Source of the DNA: Histoplasma ohiense
Taxonomy: Eukaryota; Ascomycota; Eurotiomycetes; Onygenales; Ajellomycetaceae
Reading direction: 5' to 3'
Assembly (NCBI GenBank): GCA_017607445.1
Contig: JAEVHH010000004.1
Span: 4,216,001-4,280,000, forward strand
Length of the DNA stretch: 64,000 nucleotides
Part shown: positions 24,196 through 34,986 of the stretch, one piece after another
How the letters are laid out: each line of letters opens with the position of its first letter
How positions within the stretch are numbered: position 1 is the first letter of the stretch
The notes under the pieces: generated by a model
What the model was told of the DNA's origin: nothing
The model's input: the letters and a program-made list of their open reading frames with translations, nothing else
Database searches by the model: none
Position numbers and translations under genes: made by a program

Positions 24196-26290
24196 ATGTT
24201 TACTCGAAAATCCAGCTTTGTGCTGGTGCTGGCCAACGCTTTACCATTGCTTGCATCCTCCGTCGCTGAAATCTTCAGCGTTTCTGATGCCGACTGGCGA
24301 GCTCTCAATGTAAGTGTTGAGGGCCGTCTCGGTGTGTTACAGCCCCTTGCGGAACCTTGTTACCTCAGGTACGAGCCATCGATCGTGCCACTCCTCCGTA
24401 CTCCGGACCAAGGAGTTTGCAAGATCGCACAGGGCAACCGACGCAATGTCGATTTTATTACCTCGCAGCCCGCAGGATATCACAATCCATACCACGGAAC
24501 ATGCATGACTTCTGGACATGGGTCCACTCACCAAATTGTTGGTGAATGATGCCACCTGCTATCAGGGCAACGTACCGGACTATTACATTGATGTGCGCAA
24601 AGTTTCGGATATCCAGGCTGCATTGAAGTTCGCTAAAAAACATAATATCCCCTTGGTGGTCAAGAATACAGGTCACGACTTCAAGGGTCGCGGCGCAGGC
24701 GCTCACAGCTTGGCTCTCTGGTACGATGATAATGCTTCCATTTCCGTTGGTCCATTCTCGCGTCTAACTTTCTGAACCAACTCAACTCGTCTTTGCCTAC
24801 TACAGGACACACAACCTCCAACCCCCTATTAAATTGCACAAAAATTTCCATGCGGAGAATTGTGACGTGTGTTCTGGACCTGCCATTACATATGGCGCTG
24901 TCCAGGGATTTCAAGGCATATATGAGTTTACTCACCAAAACGGATACATGGTAAGTGACATGATTTCCATGTTTTGGGGTCGTATTAAAAACCCGGGCTT
25001 TCCTTGCTAACTATACTTTTTAAGGCTTTGGGTGGAGCTTGTCCGGCAGTAGGGGCATCAGGAGGCTATATAACTGGCGGTGGCCATAGCCTACTTTCCC
25101 CTGCCTATGGCCTCGGTGTTGATAATGTCCTTCAAATTAAGGTTGTGCTACCTAATGGGGTCTATGTCACTGCCAATCGATGCCAAAACCAGGATATTTT
25201 CTTCGCTGTCCGTGGTGGCGGCGGCGCCACCTTTGGTGTGATAGTAGAGACCACAACCCGCGTCTTCCCTGAAGTTCCTTTGCAGGTATGTTAACCTTAT
25301 GCTATCAATGACCCCCGGCTCCGCTATCATAGCTCCTATGTATGCTAATCGTGAACCTTTTCCTCATACAAGATGGCAGTTATCGCATTTAAAGCTACTT
25401 TAGACAAGGATGTGACTACTATACTAGTGGAAAATGGTGTAAAATGGGCAAAAGACGGCTGGGGAGGATATTTTGCTGGCCTCGGGGACGGGTCAAGCAT
25501 CATGTTGGCGATCACGCCGAAACTCACCCTCGACGAAGCAAAACTGTCCATGAAAGAACTGATTGACTTCGCCCTTCCTCGTAATGACGGCACGCTTCGC
25601 TTCGGGGTGAACGTAACCACTGTTGCAAACTACTTTGACTTCGCCAATACGCCCGTGATGCAATACTTCAGTTCCTTAGTCAACGGTATTTCCGTCGCGC
25701 AGGCCTCGCGTCCTGTTACCGATAAGAACTTCAAAAATAAAGGCAAACGACGAGAACTCATAGATGTGCTTTCGGATATGCGCTACGGTCTTAATATGGT
25801 TACGCCTTATGCGGTTAACTTGCCCAACTCGGACAAACCTGGAGGCCCTGGAGAGGCATCCGTCACTCCTTCATGGGTAATCATTTCAGTCTTCTTTCTC
25901 TCCCCACCTGTTCCCTTCCCTTAGTGATTCCCACTAGAACTAACATATGATAAAAATACACAGAGAAAGGCAATCTGGCATGTTGTGATGCAGACAGCTT
26001 GGGATGTTGATGGCCAGACCGAACATCCCCCCGAATTTTTCGTTGACCGTTTCGGACAGGCAAGCGGGATGGTACAGCCATTGCGCAACATTAGTCCAGA
26101 TGGCGGCGCCTATCAAAACGAAGCCGATGCCTACGAGCCAAATCATATCGACAGCTTCTGGGGACGAAAGAATTACGACCGCCTCCTCAAGATCAAGAAG
26201 AAGGTGGACCCGAAAAACATCTTAACGTGCCATCACTATGTGGGGGCTAACCCAAATGATAGCCGTCTGAGCTGTTACCCAAATCTATAG
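24196..26290 (+). CDS. Secreted berberine-bridge-like FAD oxidase, frame broken
   Basis: FAD-linked oxidase with BBE-like C-terminus, a family of secreted or vacuolar flavoenzymes often found in secondary metabolism. Exons: 24196-24720, 24806-24950, 25025-25285, 25373-25876 and 25964-26290 (about 587 codons). The signal peptide is MFTRKSSFVLVLANALPLLA. The FAD domain has VVKNTGHDFKGR (candidate flavinylated His), GGYITGGGHSLLSP, and RGGGGATFGVIVETT. The BBE region has DSFWGRKNYDRLLKIKKKVD then PKNILTCHHYVG. All four introns keep frame; two end in AAG. Within exon 1 the frame changes near 24,505-24,530: the first frame ends at a TGA (24547-24549), while VNDATCYQGNVPDYYIDVRK is in the next frame. 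One surplus base around the GGG there would explain it. So this is either a pseudogene or a sequence error. Confidence 0.8.
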
Positions 26291-27673
26291 ATATTTTTTT
26301 TCTCTTTTTTTTTCTTTTCTTTTCTTTTTTTTTTTTGGCTTCTTTTTCTTCATTTTACAGCTAATGAATTTTGCAATCTCAGGGACTGCAACAACATTCT
26401 CATATAGAATTCAGCTGACATCACAAGCAGATATCTTTTCTAACTTTACATTTATAATGGGCATTTAATTTGGTATATTCTGATATTCCAGGTGTTGGTT
26501 ATCAAATTTTTTGTTGATGTTCTTCCGTTTTCAGTAACTAATTGGAAATTTGGCATTTGTATATCTACATTTCCACGCTGTCAACAAAGCACATCCGCAA
26601 TTTTCCTAAATTCCGTTAATATATCAACCTCAGTGGTTGGGTAATTTTTGTTTTCCCTTTCCAGTCTTGTGCGTACATCTTTTAAAACGGAGCATTACAT
26701 ATACGGAAGGGAAAAGTCGGATTTTCATTTAAAATGACTTGGATCAGCACTTCACTCTCCTTCTTTCCCTTGCGACTTAATGGCTGATTATCATTTTTTA
26801 AACCTATCCAATCTCCGGTTCGACCGTTCCCGGTTCGACCGTTCCCGGTTTTCACTTCCATGTATTAAAATGTGCTGCAAGTATGGTAGCAGGCATTCTG
26901 GCTTGGATTAACCAATCCCTGACTCTTAAATGGACCTCCCAGTGCAAATCTGTCCTTAATCTACATTTTTCGATTTCCTGTTTACTAAAGCAGTAACCCC
27001 CCTGCTTCGCTCAATGTCCCAACTCATTGTATCGTCGAGTTTCCATCAGCGGAACGAAGTTGGACCGTATCCCCCGAGGATTTTCTTTGACGAGCTTATG
27101 GCCCCGTGGGAGTTTGAGGAGTTCCATGGACAACCCGCTCTCAAGATAGATTGTTTCTCATTGTCCGTATGGGATAATATCAAATGGGAAATATTAGATG
27201 GACAATGAGCTAAATCTGATTGTGGCCTGCAAAGAAATCAATATTTATGTCTTGATTGGGTCTCCCAGTCATCTGGCTATGAGCAAGCATGGACATAGAC
27301 GATAGTCTGAGACAATGTAATATGTGAGTGTGTTCTTTCATGTATATTCTTATTAAGTGCTTCACTACAAGTAAAATATACCTCTGTAGATCAATCATTG
27401 TGACTGGACTTGATTCGTCCGTTCACACAATGCAAAAGATAGCAGCAAGTATGGTATAATTTTGAGGAAAGAGACTCTCTCCTATAACATAGCAAACAGA
27501 GCTAAGAAGAGTAAGGGTTTTAGTACTCCACTTTATCTCTTCAAGAGCTCTATCCCTATATAATCACAAATTATCATGGCAAGAGATGATGCTTCGAGGT
27601 AAACTTATAAAATAACTAAATCAGATTTTGATTATTGTAATTGTCATTTTAAAACCCGTGTCATCTGAATGAT
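26291..27673. other. Intergenic, AT-rich
   Basis: 1.4 kb between the oxidase stop and an unrecognised minus-strand ORF. Begins with a T-rich tract (26288-26350). Contains a two-copy 15-nt direct repeat. No gene supported. Confidence 0.5.
26815..26852. repeat. Short tandem direct repeat (15-nt unit)
   Basis: The unit CGGTTCGACCGTTCC occurs twice in a row, followed by a partial third copy (CGGTT). The unit also contains the small inverted pair CGGT/ACCG. Confidence 0.8.
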
Positions 27674-28429
27674 TCACGAATATGGAACGCTGCGAACAAC
27701 ATACGTAATACCATAGAGTCTAAAATACGTCTGATTCAGCCAGTGGTAAAATTCGAGATCCGGATCAAAGCCATAGCGTTCCAGACATAATCGAAGGTAT
27801 TCAAATTCTAAGTACATCCACCCCCTCATGTCAAGATACACCGACAAATAGTCGGCAGCAGACTTTACCGCCAACATGGCGGAGCCGTCGGGATCATCGA
27901 AGAGTGATGATGCCCAGCCGACTGCGAAAAGCATAGGTAATGCGAATACTCTTAATTTTACACTCTCAAACAGGATCAACTTTTGTCCAGGTCTGAGAGC
28001 GTCTTGGAGTACTAACTCCCGGACATTACTGCTCTGCAGGCGGTAGAATTCAGGGCACTGAAGCCAGACAGGGTGCGGAACATTCAGGAAGTCGGTATTA
28101 TCAAAACACTGTGACGCTATTGAGAGGATTTCCGTATCCTCTTCAAAACCAACGAGGGCGATTTCCGTAGTTGGATTGCAATGGTGCGCCTTATTCGACA
28201 AGAGTGAATATACAAAGCCGGTTGCGAAAACGTTAACAACTTGACTATCGATTCCGAGTCTCGATTCATACTTGTATATTTGCCCTGACGCATGGGCAAG
28301 AGCACGTTGGAGCTTAACTTTCACAGATTCGTAGTCTGATACTATGAGTTGCAGGCTATAGTTATTGGAGGTTTTCCTGAGAGATATGGGGTGGGCACAC
28401 AGGAAACTTAAACAATACTTACCGGCCAT
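27674..28429 (-). CDS. Hypothetical protein, family not recognised
   Basis: A 251-codon frame from ATG at 28429; the same frame stays open upstream to about 28660 but without an ATG. Visible features: MAGKYCLSFLCAHPISL at the start, and a region LVLQDALRPGQKLILFES followed by VKLRVFALPMLFAVGWASSL, ending YFRLYGITYVVRSVPYS. A perfect GTAAGT donor (28424) and CTCTCAG acceptor flank a 46-nt segment, but removing it leads to an in-frame stop, so I left it in. A different upstream ATG frame (28707) encodes a hydrophobic peptide and might be a spliced 5' exon. It is the only long ORF in this part of the accessory region. No function is inferred. Confidence 0.5.
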   Translation of the reverse strand: MAGKYCLSFLCAHPISLRKTSNNYSLQLIVSDYESVKVKLQRALAHASGQIYKYESRLGIDSQVVNVFATGFVYSLLSNKAHHCNPTTEIALVGFEEDTEILSIASQCFDNTDFLNVPHPVWLQCPEFYRLQSSNVRELVLQDALRPGQKLILFESVKLRVFALPMLFAVGWASSLFDDPDGSAMLAVKSAADYLSVYLDMRGWMYLEFEYLRLCLERYGFDPDLEFYHWLNQTYFRLYGITYVVRSVPYS

Positions 28430-29740
28430 TGCGTTTTCAACAAAATTGTTGGGCCAAAGATACGCAGTCACACACTCTATGGGCGGGTTACGCCTTTCCG
28501 TGTCTCGTTCCGGAACAGTACGATAAGGATATATAGCCGAAAAAAAGAGCAGAAGAAACACAGAAGAAGTGAAGCAGCCGTTCTGGGTTGGGTTTGAAGA
28601 CAAAGCACGGTAGGGGTTAGAGGATGGAGGAAGACTAGAAACTGGCAGCGGGACATGTGTTGTTTAAATAGTATTCTCATGAGTACCAGTGGCAGTGGAA
28701 GGTTCATATCAATGAACTATTCTTCTTGTTTTTAACATACGAGTAGCTTTCAATGCAAACATGGCGTTTGTAACGGACCTCTGAGTATTGTAAGTGGTTA
28801 TAACTCATTCCGGACGCAGGATTCCTCAGCGTAGGGATAAAGCCGGACTGGGAAACTGACGTGGAGGACTAGAAGTCGGATGTTTGAGTCGTCGTCTAAT
28901 ATCCCACTCGTCAAGCCGGAGTAAGCCTTCAATTTGACCCTTAGATTCTCCCGAATATAACTGTCCCGAATATCACAAATAATGATGGTAGTTCCTGGAG
29001 AAGGAAATGATAGAAATTGACACTAAACATATTATCAAACAATGGTGTGCTGTTGATGAATTATGAGCATTAAAATTTTGCGCTCAGCTGGATTCCATAG
29101 TGGAGCGCCTTGATGGGTGCAAGGAACCCACTTCTGACCACTGGAATGGGCCAAACTGAAGACTGTAAATTTCCTCGATCTTCAAATTCCCGTTTAATCC
29201 TTGAAGAATTAGCTTTGTTTTCTCCGGGATAAAAATGCGAATACTGTATGTTAGAAAGAATTGGGGGAAATGGTTGGTCCCGTGGATGTGGATATGATGG
29301 TAAGACCCGATGATTCCTTTGCGGCTGTTTGCGACCCATGGTGGTTTTTCAGACTCTGGTCCATGAAAACCCAACGAATAAAGTCATAAACGAAGTGGGA
29401 AACGGTTTCATGCGGCCTATTCAACTCCCTTCATCGGTGATGTTGAAGTTGAAATGTCAAGCAGTACGAGTAGTTGACGATGACGATGGAGCCGCGGTGC
29501 CGAGCAAAGCCAAGCTCGCGTGCTAAATCGGTGACATAATCAGGCCCTTGCCCCAAAACACCCTAGCGTGCTTCCTGTTGGTTTCCCAACGTTCTCCAAC
29601 AACGCAACAATGAGATCTACAACTTCAAACTTGAAAAAAACTACCAACATCCGCAACAGCATCCACAGCCTCTCCTCCTCCGCTTTCCTCCGGCGCCTGC
29701 CCCCCCACTTGTTTGCCATTGAGTTTTGTCTCACTTCACA
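28430..29740. other. Divergent intergenic region upstream of PDA1
   Basis: 1.3 kb between the unknown minus-strand ORF and PDA1 on the plus strand. Short frames on both strands (29070-29902) overlap each other and the start of PDA1 and are not convincing. It must hold the PDA1 promoter near its right end. Confidence 0.5.
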
Positions 29741-31175
29741 ATGCTTTCCAGAATAACCCCGGTGCGGCAGGTTGCGCCTCTGTGCCGTAAGGCTTTCGTT
29801 CCGGTAGTAAGGCGGAGCGTCACGACCGATGCTGCTTCCGCGCATGCTGAAGCTATCCCAGCTGTAAGTGCTCGATAGCTTTATTCGCACCCTGCCTGTC
29901 AATCTGTAGTTATGTGGGCATCTAATCGATATTCTATTGCATCAGGAAGAGGACAAACCATTCACAGTCAAGCTCTCCGATGAGAGCTTCGAAACATATG
30001 AGCTTGACCCTCCTCCGTACACCCTCGAGACCACGAAGCAGGAGTTAAAACAGATGTATCGTGATATGGTTTCCATTAGGTATTTTATGTTTCGCTGTTG
30101 CACCGTTTAGCTCTAATACTCTTTGTCTAACATTGACCCAGACGAATGGAGATGGCCGCTGATCGTCTCTACAAAGAGAAGAAAATTCGAGGATTCTGCC
30201 ACTTGTCGACGGGGCAAGAAGCGGTTGCGACCGGGATTGAACACGCCATTACTAAGGACGATAAGTTAATCACTGCCTATCGATGCCACGGTTTTGCACT
30301 TCTGCGCGGTGGAACGGTAAAATCTATTATCGGAGAACTTCTCGGGCGCCGAGAGGGCATTGCATACGGAAAAGGTGGCTCTATGCATATGTTTGCCAAA
30401 AACTTCTATGGGGGCAACGGCATTGTAGGAGCTCAGGTCCCCGTTGGTGCTGGTCTGGCTTTTGCCCAACAATACAATGATGAGAAAACTACTACCATCG
30501 CTCTATATGGTGATGGAGCATCCAACCAAGGTCAAGTTTTCGAGGCCTTCAACATGGCTAAGCTGTGGAATCTGCCTTGCATTTTTGGTTGCGAAAGTGA
30601 GTCTCTTTCTTCATACATACCATTTAGAGATTAACAACATCGATGCTAAATGACCATACTCCTTTCCAGATAACAAATATGGCATGGGAACCGCAGCCAA
30701 CCGCGCCGCAGCCCTTACCGATTACTACAAGCGCGGCCAATACATCCCCGGCCTGAAAATCAACGGAATGGACGTCCTGGCGATCAAGGCTGCCGTCCAA
30801 TACGGGCGCGAATACACCACCTCCGGTAAGGGTCCTCTTGTCTTCGAATACGTCACTTACCGATACGGCGGACACTCCATGTCCGATCCCGGAACCACAT
30901 ACCGCACCCGAGAGGAGATCCAACGGATGCGCAGCACCAACGATCCGATTGCAGGCCTTAAGCAGAAACTGCTCGATTGGGGCGTCACGAGCGAGGAGGA
31001 GTTGAAGGCCATTGATAAGGATGCTAGGAAATACGTTGATGATGAGGTTGCAGAGGCTGAGCTGATGACCGAGCCCGATGCTACGCCGCGTATCTTGTTT
31101 GAGGATACATATGTCCGTGGCAGTGAGCCAGCATGGACTCGAGGGCGAACGGTTGATGAGACTTTCTACTATTAA
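29741..31175 (+). CDS. PDA1: Pyruvate dehydrogenase E1 component subunit alpha
   Basis: Catalytic alpha subunit of mitochondrial pyruvate dehydrogenase; with E1 beta it decarboxylates pyruvate using thiamine diphosphate. Four exons: 29741-29863, 29946-30079, 30142-30596 and 30670-31175, giving 405 residues. Start MLSRITPVRQVAPLCRKAF is an Arg-rich presequence. The core has CHLSTGQEAVATGIEHAI, YGKGGSMHMFAKNFYGGNG, and the thiamine diphosphate motif from GDGASNQ (about residue 209) to NN at 238-239, which is split by intron 3 exactly before NNKYGMGT. The regulatory phosphorylation loop is present as YRYGGHSMSDPGTTYRTREE. All donors and acceptors are canonical (GTAAGT, GTATTT, GTGAGT). Nothing is missing. 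Confidence 0.96.
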
Positions 31176-31721
31176 ACACCACCACCACCACCAAGAACAA
31201 CAACAACAATGACGACGCAGACTTACTAACCCTAACCTCTCCTCCTCCCAACTATATCTTCCTTCAATTCTCTTTTTGATCTACTTCTTCTATTTCTTCA
31301 TTGGTGAGTGTAACACTTGTAACTAGAACTCATAAAACGCTAACGACGGACTGGATCTTTATGGGCTGTGGTGTGGAAGCAAGCCACTTGGAAATTCCAT
31401 TCCATTCTATTTTATTTTTATTTTTTTCCTCATTTACTTGACCCGATCGTCGGCCTATGTTTTTGTTCTATTGCATTCCTGCTTTTTTCTATCTCCTCTT
31501 TTCCTCCCCCCCTTTTCGCTTCCTTTTTGTAATCCTCCGTCCGTCTTAATGTTTTCTCTCTCTCCGCTGTGTATTTCTAGCTCAACTCCCACTGAAAAGG
31601 GGACAAAAATAGAAAGGAAAAGAAAAAGTTCTAGAAAACCCTGGCTTTCCAATATTTTCTCTCCGTCCAACCCCCCCGGCTTCTACTTTTTATATTTCCT
31701 CCAACCACAGTATAAAAACCG

Positions 31722-32610
31722 CAAAATGTGTGACAAAACCTACAAGGCCATAGAGCCACATGGATTGTTGGAGGACAAATCAAAAACTGGTGGTGTGGTG
31801 GATGAGATGTGCAATGTGTGAAGCATCTCTGGTGACAGCAACAAGATCAAGACAACAGTCAAGAATACAACAGCTGCAATCAAGATACTGAGTATAATTC
31901 TTGAGAAAGAAGAAAACAACAAGAATGTGACAGGTTAGCATCCCCTACCACTCCACACTCGCGCGCTCACATGTGCCTACAAACACACCCCTCCTTGTGA
32001 TTCCACTCTGCAATTGTGTAGTCTCTAATGATTCCTCTGTGTAATCCTTAATATTCTTCCACTCCACACCTCACTTTGATGTGATTCTTAGTCTGTGAGT
32101 AAAGATTATAATTATTACTTAACAAATCATCTCTCAAAAATTGAGTGATTAGAAACTGTGAGAGAAGTGATGACAGTGTGAAAAGTGAATAGTAGAAAAT
32201 AGAATATAATACATGATAATAAAAGAATAGAATAATATAGCAATAGTAATAGTGGTAGTATTGATAGTAGCTAATCACTAAGAAAAAGAAGGAAGAGAAA
32301 AGAAGATGTGTGGAATACATACAACCATATATATACAGTACATACATAGAAACAGTGATAGCAAGAACATAATGAGAAAGATAAAAATAAATGAAGATAT
32401 ATATGAAAATGATTGAAAAGATGCTTATTATAGCAGTCACAGATATTCTTTCAGTTTTCTACACAACATCAATCACAATTCTCTATCAGAATGCTGAACT
32501 CTCATCAGTGATAATGACTCTTGAAAAGATCAAGATGCATTTTGCAACAAGACTGCAGACAGTGAATAAAAGACATTCACTGATGTTATAAATTACAATT
32601 TACATGTTCC
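31722..32610. repeat. CpG-free AT-rich block, candidate decayed transposon
   Basis: Between 31722 and 32610 the only CpG dinucleotides are three in one short run at 31960-31965; 31966-32610 (645 nt) has none. TpG and CpA are common, and AT content is high. This is what repeated deamination of CpG leaves, as seen in silenced repeats of several Onygenales. No terminal repeats, reverse transcriptase or transposase could be recognised, so the class of element is unknown. Confidence 0.45.
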
Positions 32611-32722
32611 CGCTTTCATCGTCACATCAAGGAGAATGCTGTCAAAATAATAAAAGGCGGGTAGCGGCTAAAAGAAAAACAAGGGGGGAATAAAACCCAA
32701 AATAACCATTGACAGCATGCAA

Positions 32723-32756
<34 letters not shown>

Positions 32757-32924
32757 AGAGAGAGAGAGAGAGAACTGCAGAAGGGAAAAAAAAAGAAAAA
32801 GATAAGAATAGAAAACAAAAAGGGGGTCGTAACGTTCATTCATTAAAGGTTGCCCGAATGTCATAACCTATGTATAAATTCCTCCCTCCGCCCCTATTCA
32901 CGCGTTCGTCCCTTCTTTCCTAGC

Positions 32925-32964
32925 CCACCACCACCACCACCACCACCACCACCACCACCACCAA
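32925..32964. repeat. (CCA)n microsatellite
   Basis: About 13 tandem CCA units on the plus strand, downstream of the Gln/His-rich gene. Confidence 0.9.
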
Positions 32965-33165
32965 CATCCCCCACCACCCCAATACCCAAGCACCCCCATC
33001 CCATCCCATCCCATCTCCCTCTCTTCCAAGTCACATACACATGCAGTTGTGGGAGTGAGTGCATCGTCACCAAGGGAACGGCAGCCACCAGCGGCCCAGC
33101 AACCCGTTTCCCCGATAAAAAGAAAAAGAAAAAGGTAAAAATAGAAGAAAATAAAAAAATAAAAT

Positions 33166-34986
33166 CTACTGCGGCTCCTGCCGCAGCAGTTCCAAAATCA
33201 TCTCCTGCGTCCTCTGCACCGTATCCAGCTTCTCCTCCAGCTGCGCGCGATCCTTCTGAATCTCCTGTCGAAGCTCTGCGCGCAGCTCGGATTTTAGCTG
33301 GTGCAGCGTGGACGCTGGAATCTGCGTTTGAACGGGCGGCGGTGCTGCGGCGGGGGCCCCGGTTGCCGCTGCTGTCGCTGCTGTGCGACTATGGCTAGCG
33401 TGGGGCTGGTTGGTCATTGTGGGGTTTTGAGAAGGGTTTTGCTGTTGGTGCTGGTGCTGGTGCTGGTGTTGGAGGGGATGGGCGCCACCGGCGGCAGCGG
33501 CAGCAGCAGCTGCTAGAGACATGGGGTTGGACTGGTGGGAGCGGGACGATACGGCTTCGAGGTTCTTGTTGAGTTTTGATAGCGTTTCTAGAATCGCGGC
33601 GCCGACGTCGGGTTCTGCTGCGGCGACTGCGCCTGAGGAGGACGAGGAGGAGGTCGCAGCGGTCATGATTGCTGCTGTGTTGGGCATGGTTGTCTGCTGG
33701 GGGGTTGGTTGAACGGGTATCGACCCGGGAAGATTTTTCTGCTGCTGCTGCTGCTTCTGCTGCTTCTGATGTTGTTTCTGCTGCTTTTGAGGCGGAGGGG
33801 CCTGCATGGGCTCCGCTGTGGTGGAAGGCGCTGTGGTGGCAGGCAGGGCAGCAGGCGCGTCCATTCGAGAGGGCTTGGACGGCTTTGATGACGGTGGAAA
33901 CATCGTCTCGAACCCAGGAGGCAACATGTGCTGGTATCCCAGCCCGACCCCTTCAGTGTCAACTACTGACTTCCTCTTGCGGCCCCTTTTGCCCTGCTTG
34001 GCATTGATGCGCTCGTTCTCCTGTTCCTGAAACCGCTTCCAGGACGGAATCCAGGAGTCGACGGCGGCGCTCCATGCTGCATCCGCCTGATCGTCCCTCC
34101 TCTTCCCGTCCAGGCCCGCAAGGAATTTAATACGCTGTTGAGTCACGAGCTCCACTTTCCGCCGTACGCTATGCCACGAGTACGGATGTCCCTCTGACGC
34201 GGTAAACTCCTGCGTCACATTCACCCACCATTCGCAGAGACGATTGCGCTCGCCAAAAGAAGACGCGTGCCTGTTGCATATCTCAAACAGCGCCGTCTCC
34301 TCACGCGTCGTCAGCCGCTTGCCGTGCTTGCGGGGTGTCTCGTTTTCCAACAGGGCTAGATCCACGCCTCGTCCTGGTCCTACACGACCTGCTTGCTGCC
34401 GCGATATGGATCCTGCTTCTACACCGTCCGCATCGTCAGAGCTGGGCTCGGGGCCGGGCGCAGGATGGTCATATGCGGGTTCAGGGGACAGGTCGACTGT
34501 GCTCTCGGCAACGGCGTTCTCGCGAACGCTGGGGCTCTCTGATAACGAGGGGTCAGTGGACGCGGGGGTCTGTAGGATGGCTGAGTCATGTTGGGCATTC
34601 GATGCGAAGTTATTAGTGGGGCGGAGGGCAGAGATGGGCGGGAGAGTATTGGGCAGCGGCCTAGAGAGCGGAGGGGCCGCGGGGAGCCATTGCAAAGGGC
34701 TGTGGTGACTCTGTTGCTGCTGCTGCTGCTGCTGATGCTGCTGATGCTGCTGGTGCTGCTGGTGCTGCTGGTGCTGGTGCTGTTGCTGTTGCTGCTGGTG
34801 CTGCTGGTGCTGGTGCTGCTGGTGCTGCTGGTGCTGGTGCTGCTGGTGCTGGTGTTGCTGCTGGTGCTGATGCTGGCGCTGTTGATGCTGCTGATGCTGA
34901 TGCTGATGTGGGTGTTGATGTTGGTGTCTGGTAGATACAGGAGTTCCTTGAGGCGGCGGTTCGACGCTGGTGTGCCAGTTGAACAT
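33166..34986 (-). CDS. Gln/His-rich nuclear protein, Myb/SANT-like
   Basis: A 606-residue single-exon protein from ATG (MFNWHTSVEPPPQGTPVSTR). Residues 21-92 are almost only Gln and His (QHQHQQ repeats). A folded region (about 222-320) begins KHGKRLTTREETALFEICNR and includes NRLCEWWVNVTQEF and HSVRRKVELVTQQRIKFLAG; its Trp spacing and basic helices resemble Myb/SANT or trihelix DNA-binding folds, which is an inference. A basic nuclear signal KQGKRGRKRKS follows at 330-340. The middle is low-complexity with more Gln and Ala runs. The C-terminus (about 561-606) is a probable coiled coil: LHQLKSELRAELRQEIQKDR. A transcription factor or chromatin protein is likely, target unknown. Confidence 0.75.
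   Translation of the reverse strand: MFNWHTSVEPPPQGTPVSTRHQHQHPHQHQHQQHQQRQHQHQQQHQHQQHQHQQHQQHQHQQHQQQQQQHQHQQHQQHQQHQQHQQQQQQQQSHHSPLQWLPAAPPLSRPLPNTLPPISALRPTNNFASNAQHDSAILQTPASTDPSLSESPSVRENAVAESTVDLSPEPAYDHPAPGPEPSSDDADGVEAGSISRQQAGRVGPGRGVDLALLENETPRKHGKRLTTREETALFEICNRHASSFGERNRLCEWWVNVTQEFTASEGHPYSWHSVRRKVELVTQQRIKFLAGLDGKRRDDQADAAWSAAVDSWIPSWKRFQEQENERINAKQGKRGRKRKSVVDTEGVGLGYQHMLPPGFETMFPPSSKPSKPSRMDAPAALPATTAPSTTAEPMQAPPPQKQQKQHQKQQKQQQQQKNLPGSIPVQPTPQQTTMPNTAAIMTAATSSSSSSGAVAAAEPDVGAAILETLSKLNKNLEAVSSRSHQSNPMSLAAAAAAAAGGAHPLQHQHQHQHQQQNPSQNPTMTNQPHASHSRTAATAAATGAPAAAPPPVQTQIPASTLHQLKSELRAELRQEIQKDRAQLEEKLDTVQRTQEMILELLRQEPQ
34715..34925. repeat. Coding CTG/GTG (Gln/His) trinucleotide repeat
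   Basis: Imperfect CTG/GTG-type triplets on the plus strand encode the Gln/His tract of the minus-strand gene. The plus strand reads as a false Leu-rich frame. Confidence 0.9.

Larger units (their letters stand above)
31176..33165. other. Intergenic between PDA1 and Gln/His-rich gene
   Basis: 2 kb between convergent genes. Contains PDA1 3' flank, a CpG-free AT-rich block (listed separately), an A run of about 28 followed by (GA)n at 32726-32773, and a (CCA)n tract at 32925-32964. No gene supported; the plus frame at 31438-31821 is not protein-like. Confidence 0.5.

Noticed and set aside
24301..24336. Perfect GTAAGT donor and TTACAG acceptor 33 nt apart in the FAD oxidase
   Set aside because: Too short for an intron, divisible by three, and the enclosed residues (VSVEGRLGVLQ) match the enzyme family.
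31438..31821. Plus-strand ORF downstream of PDA1
   Set aside because: T/C-rich 3' flank followed by AT-rich CpG-free sequence; no domain, and the first codons are low-complexity.
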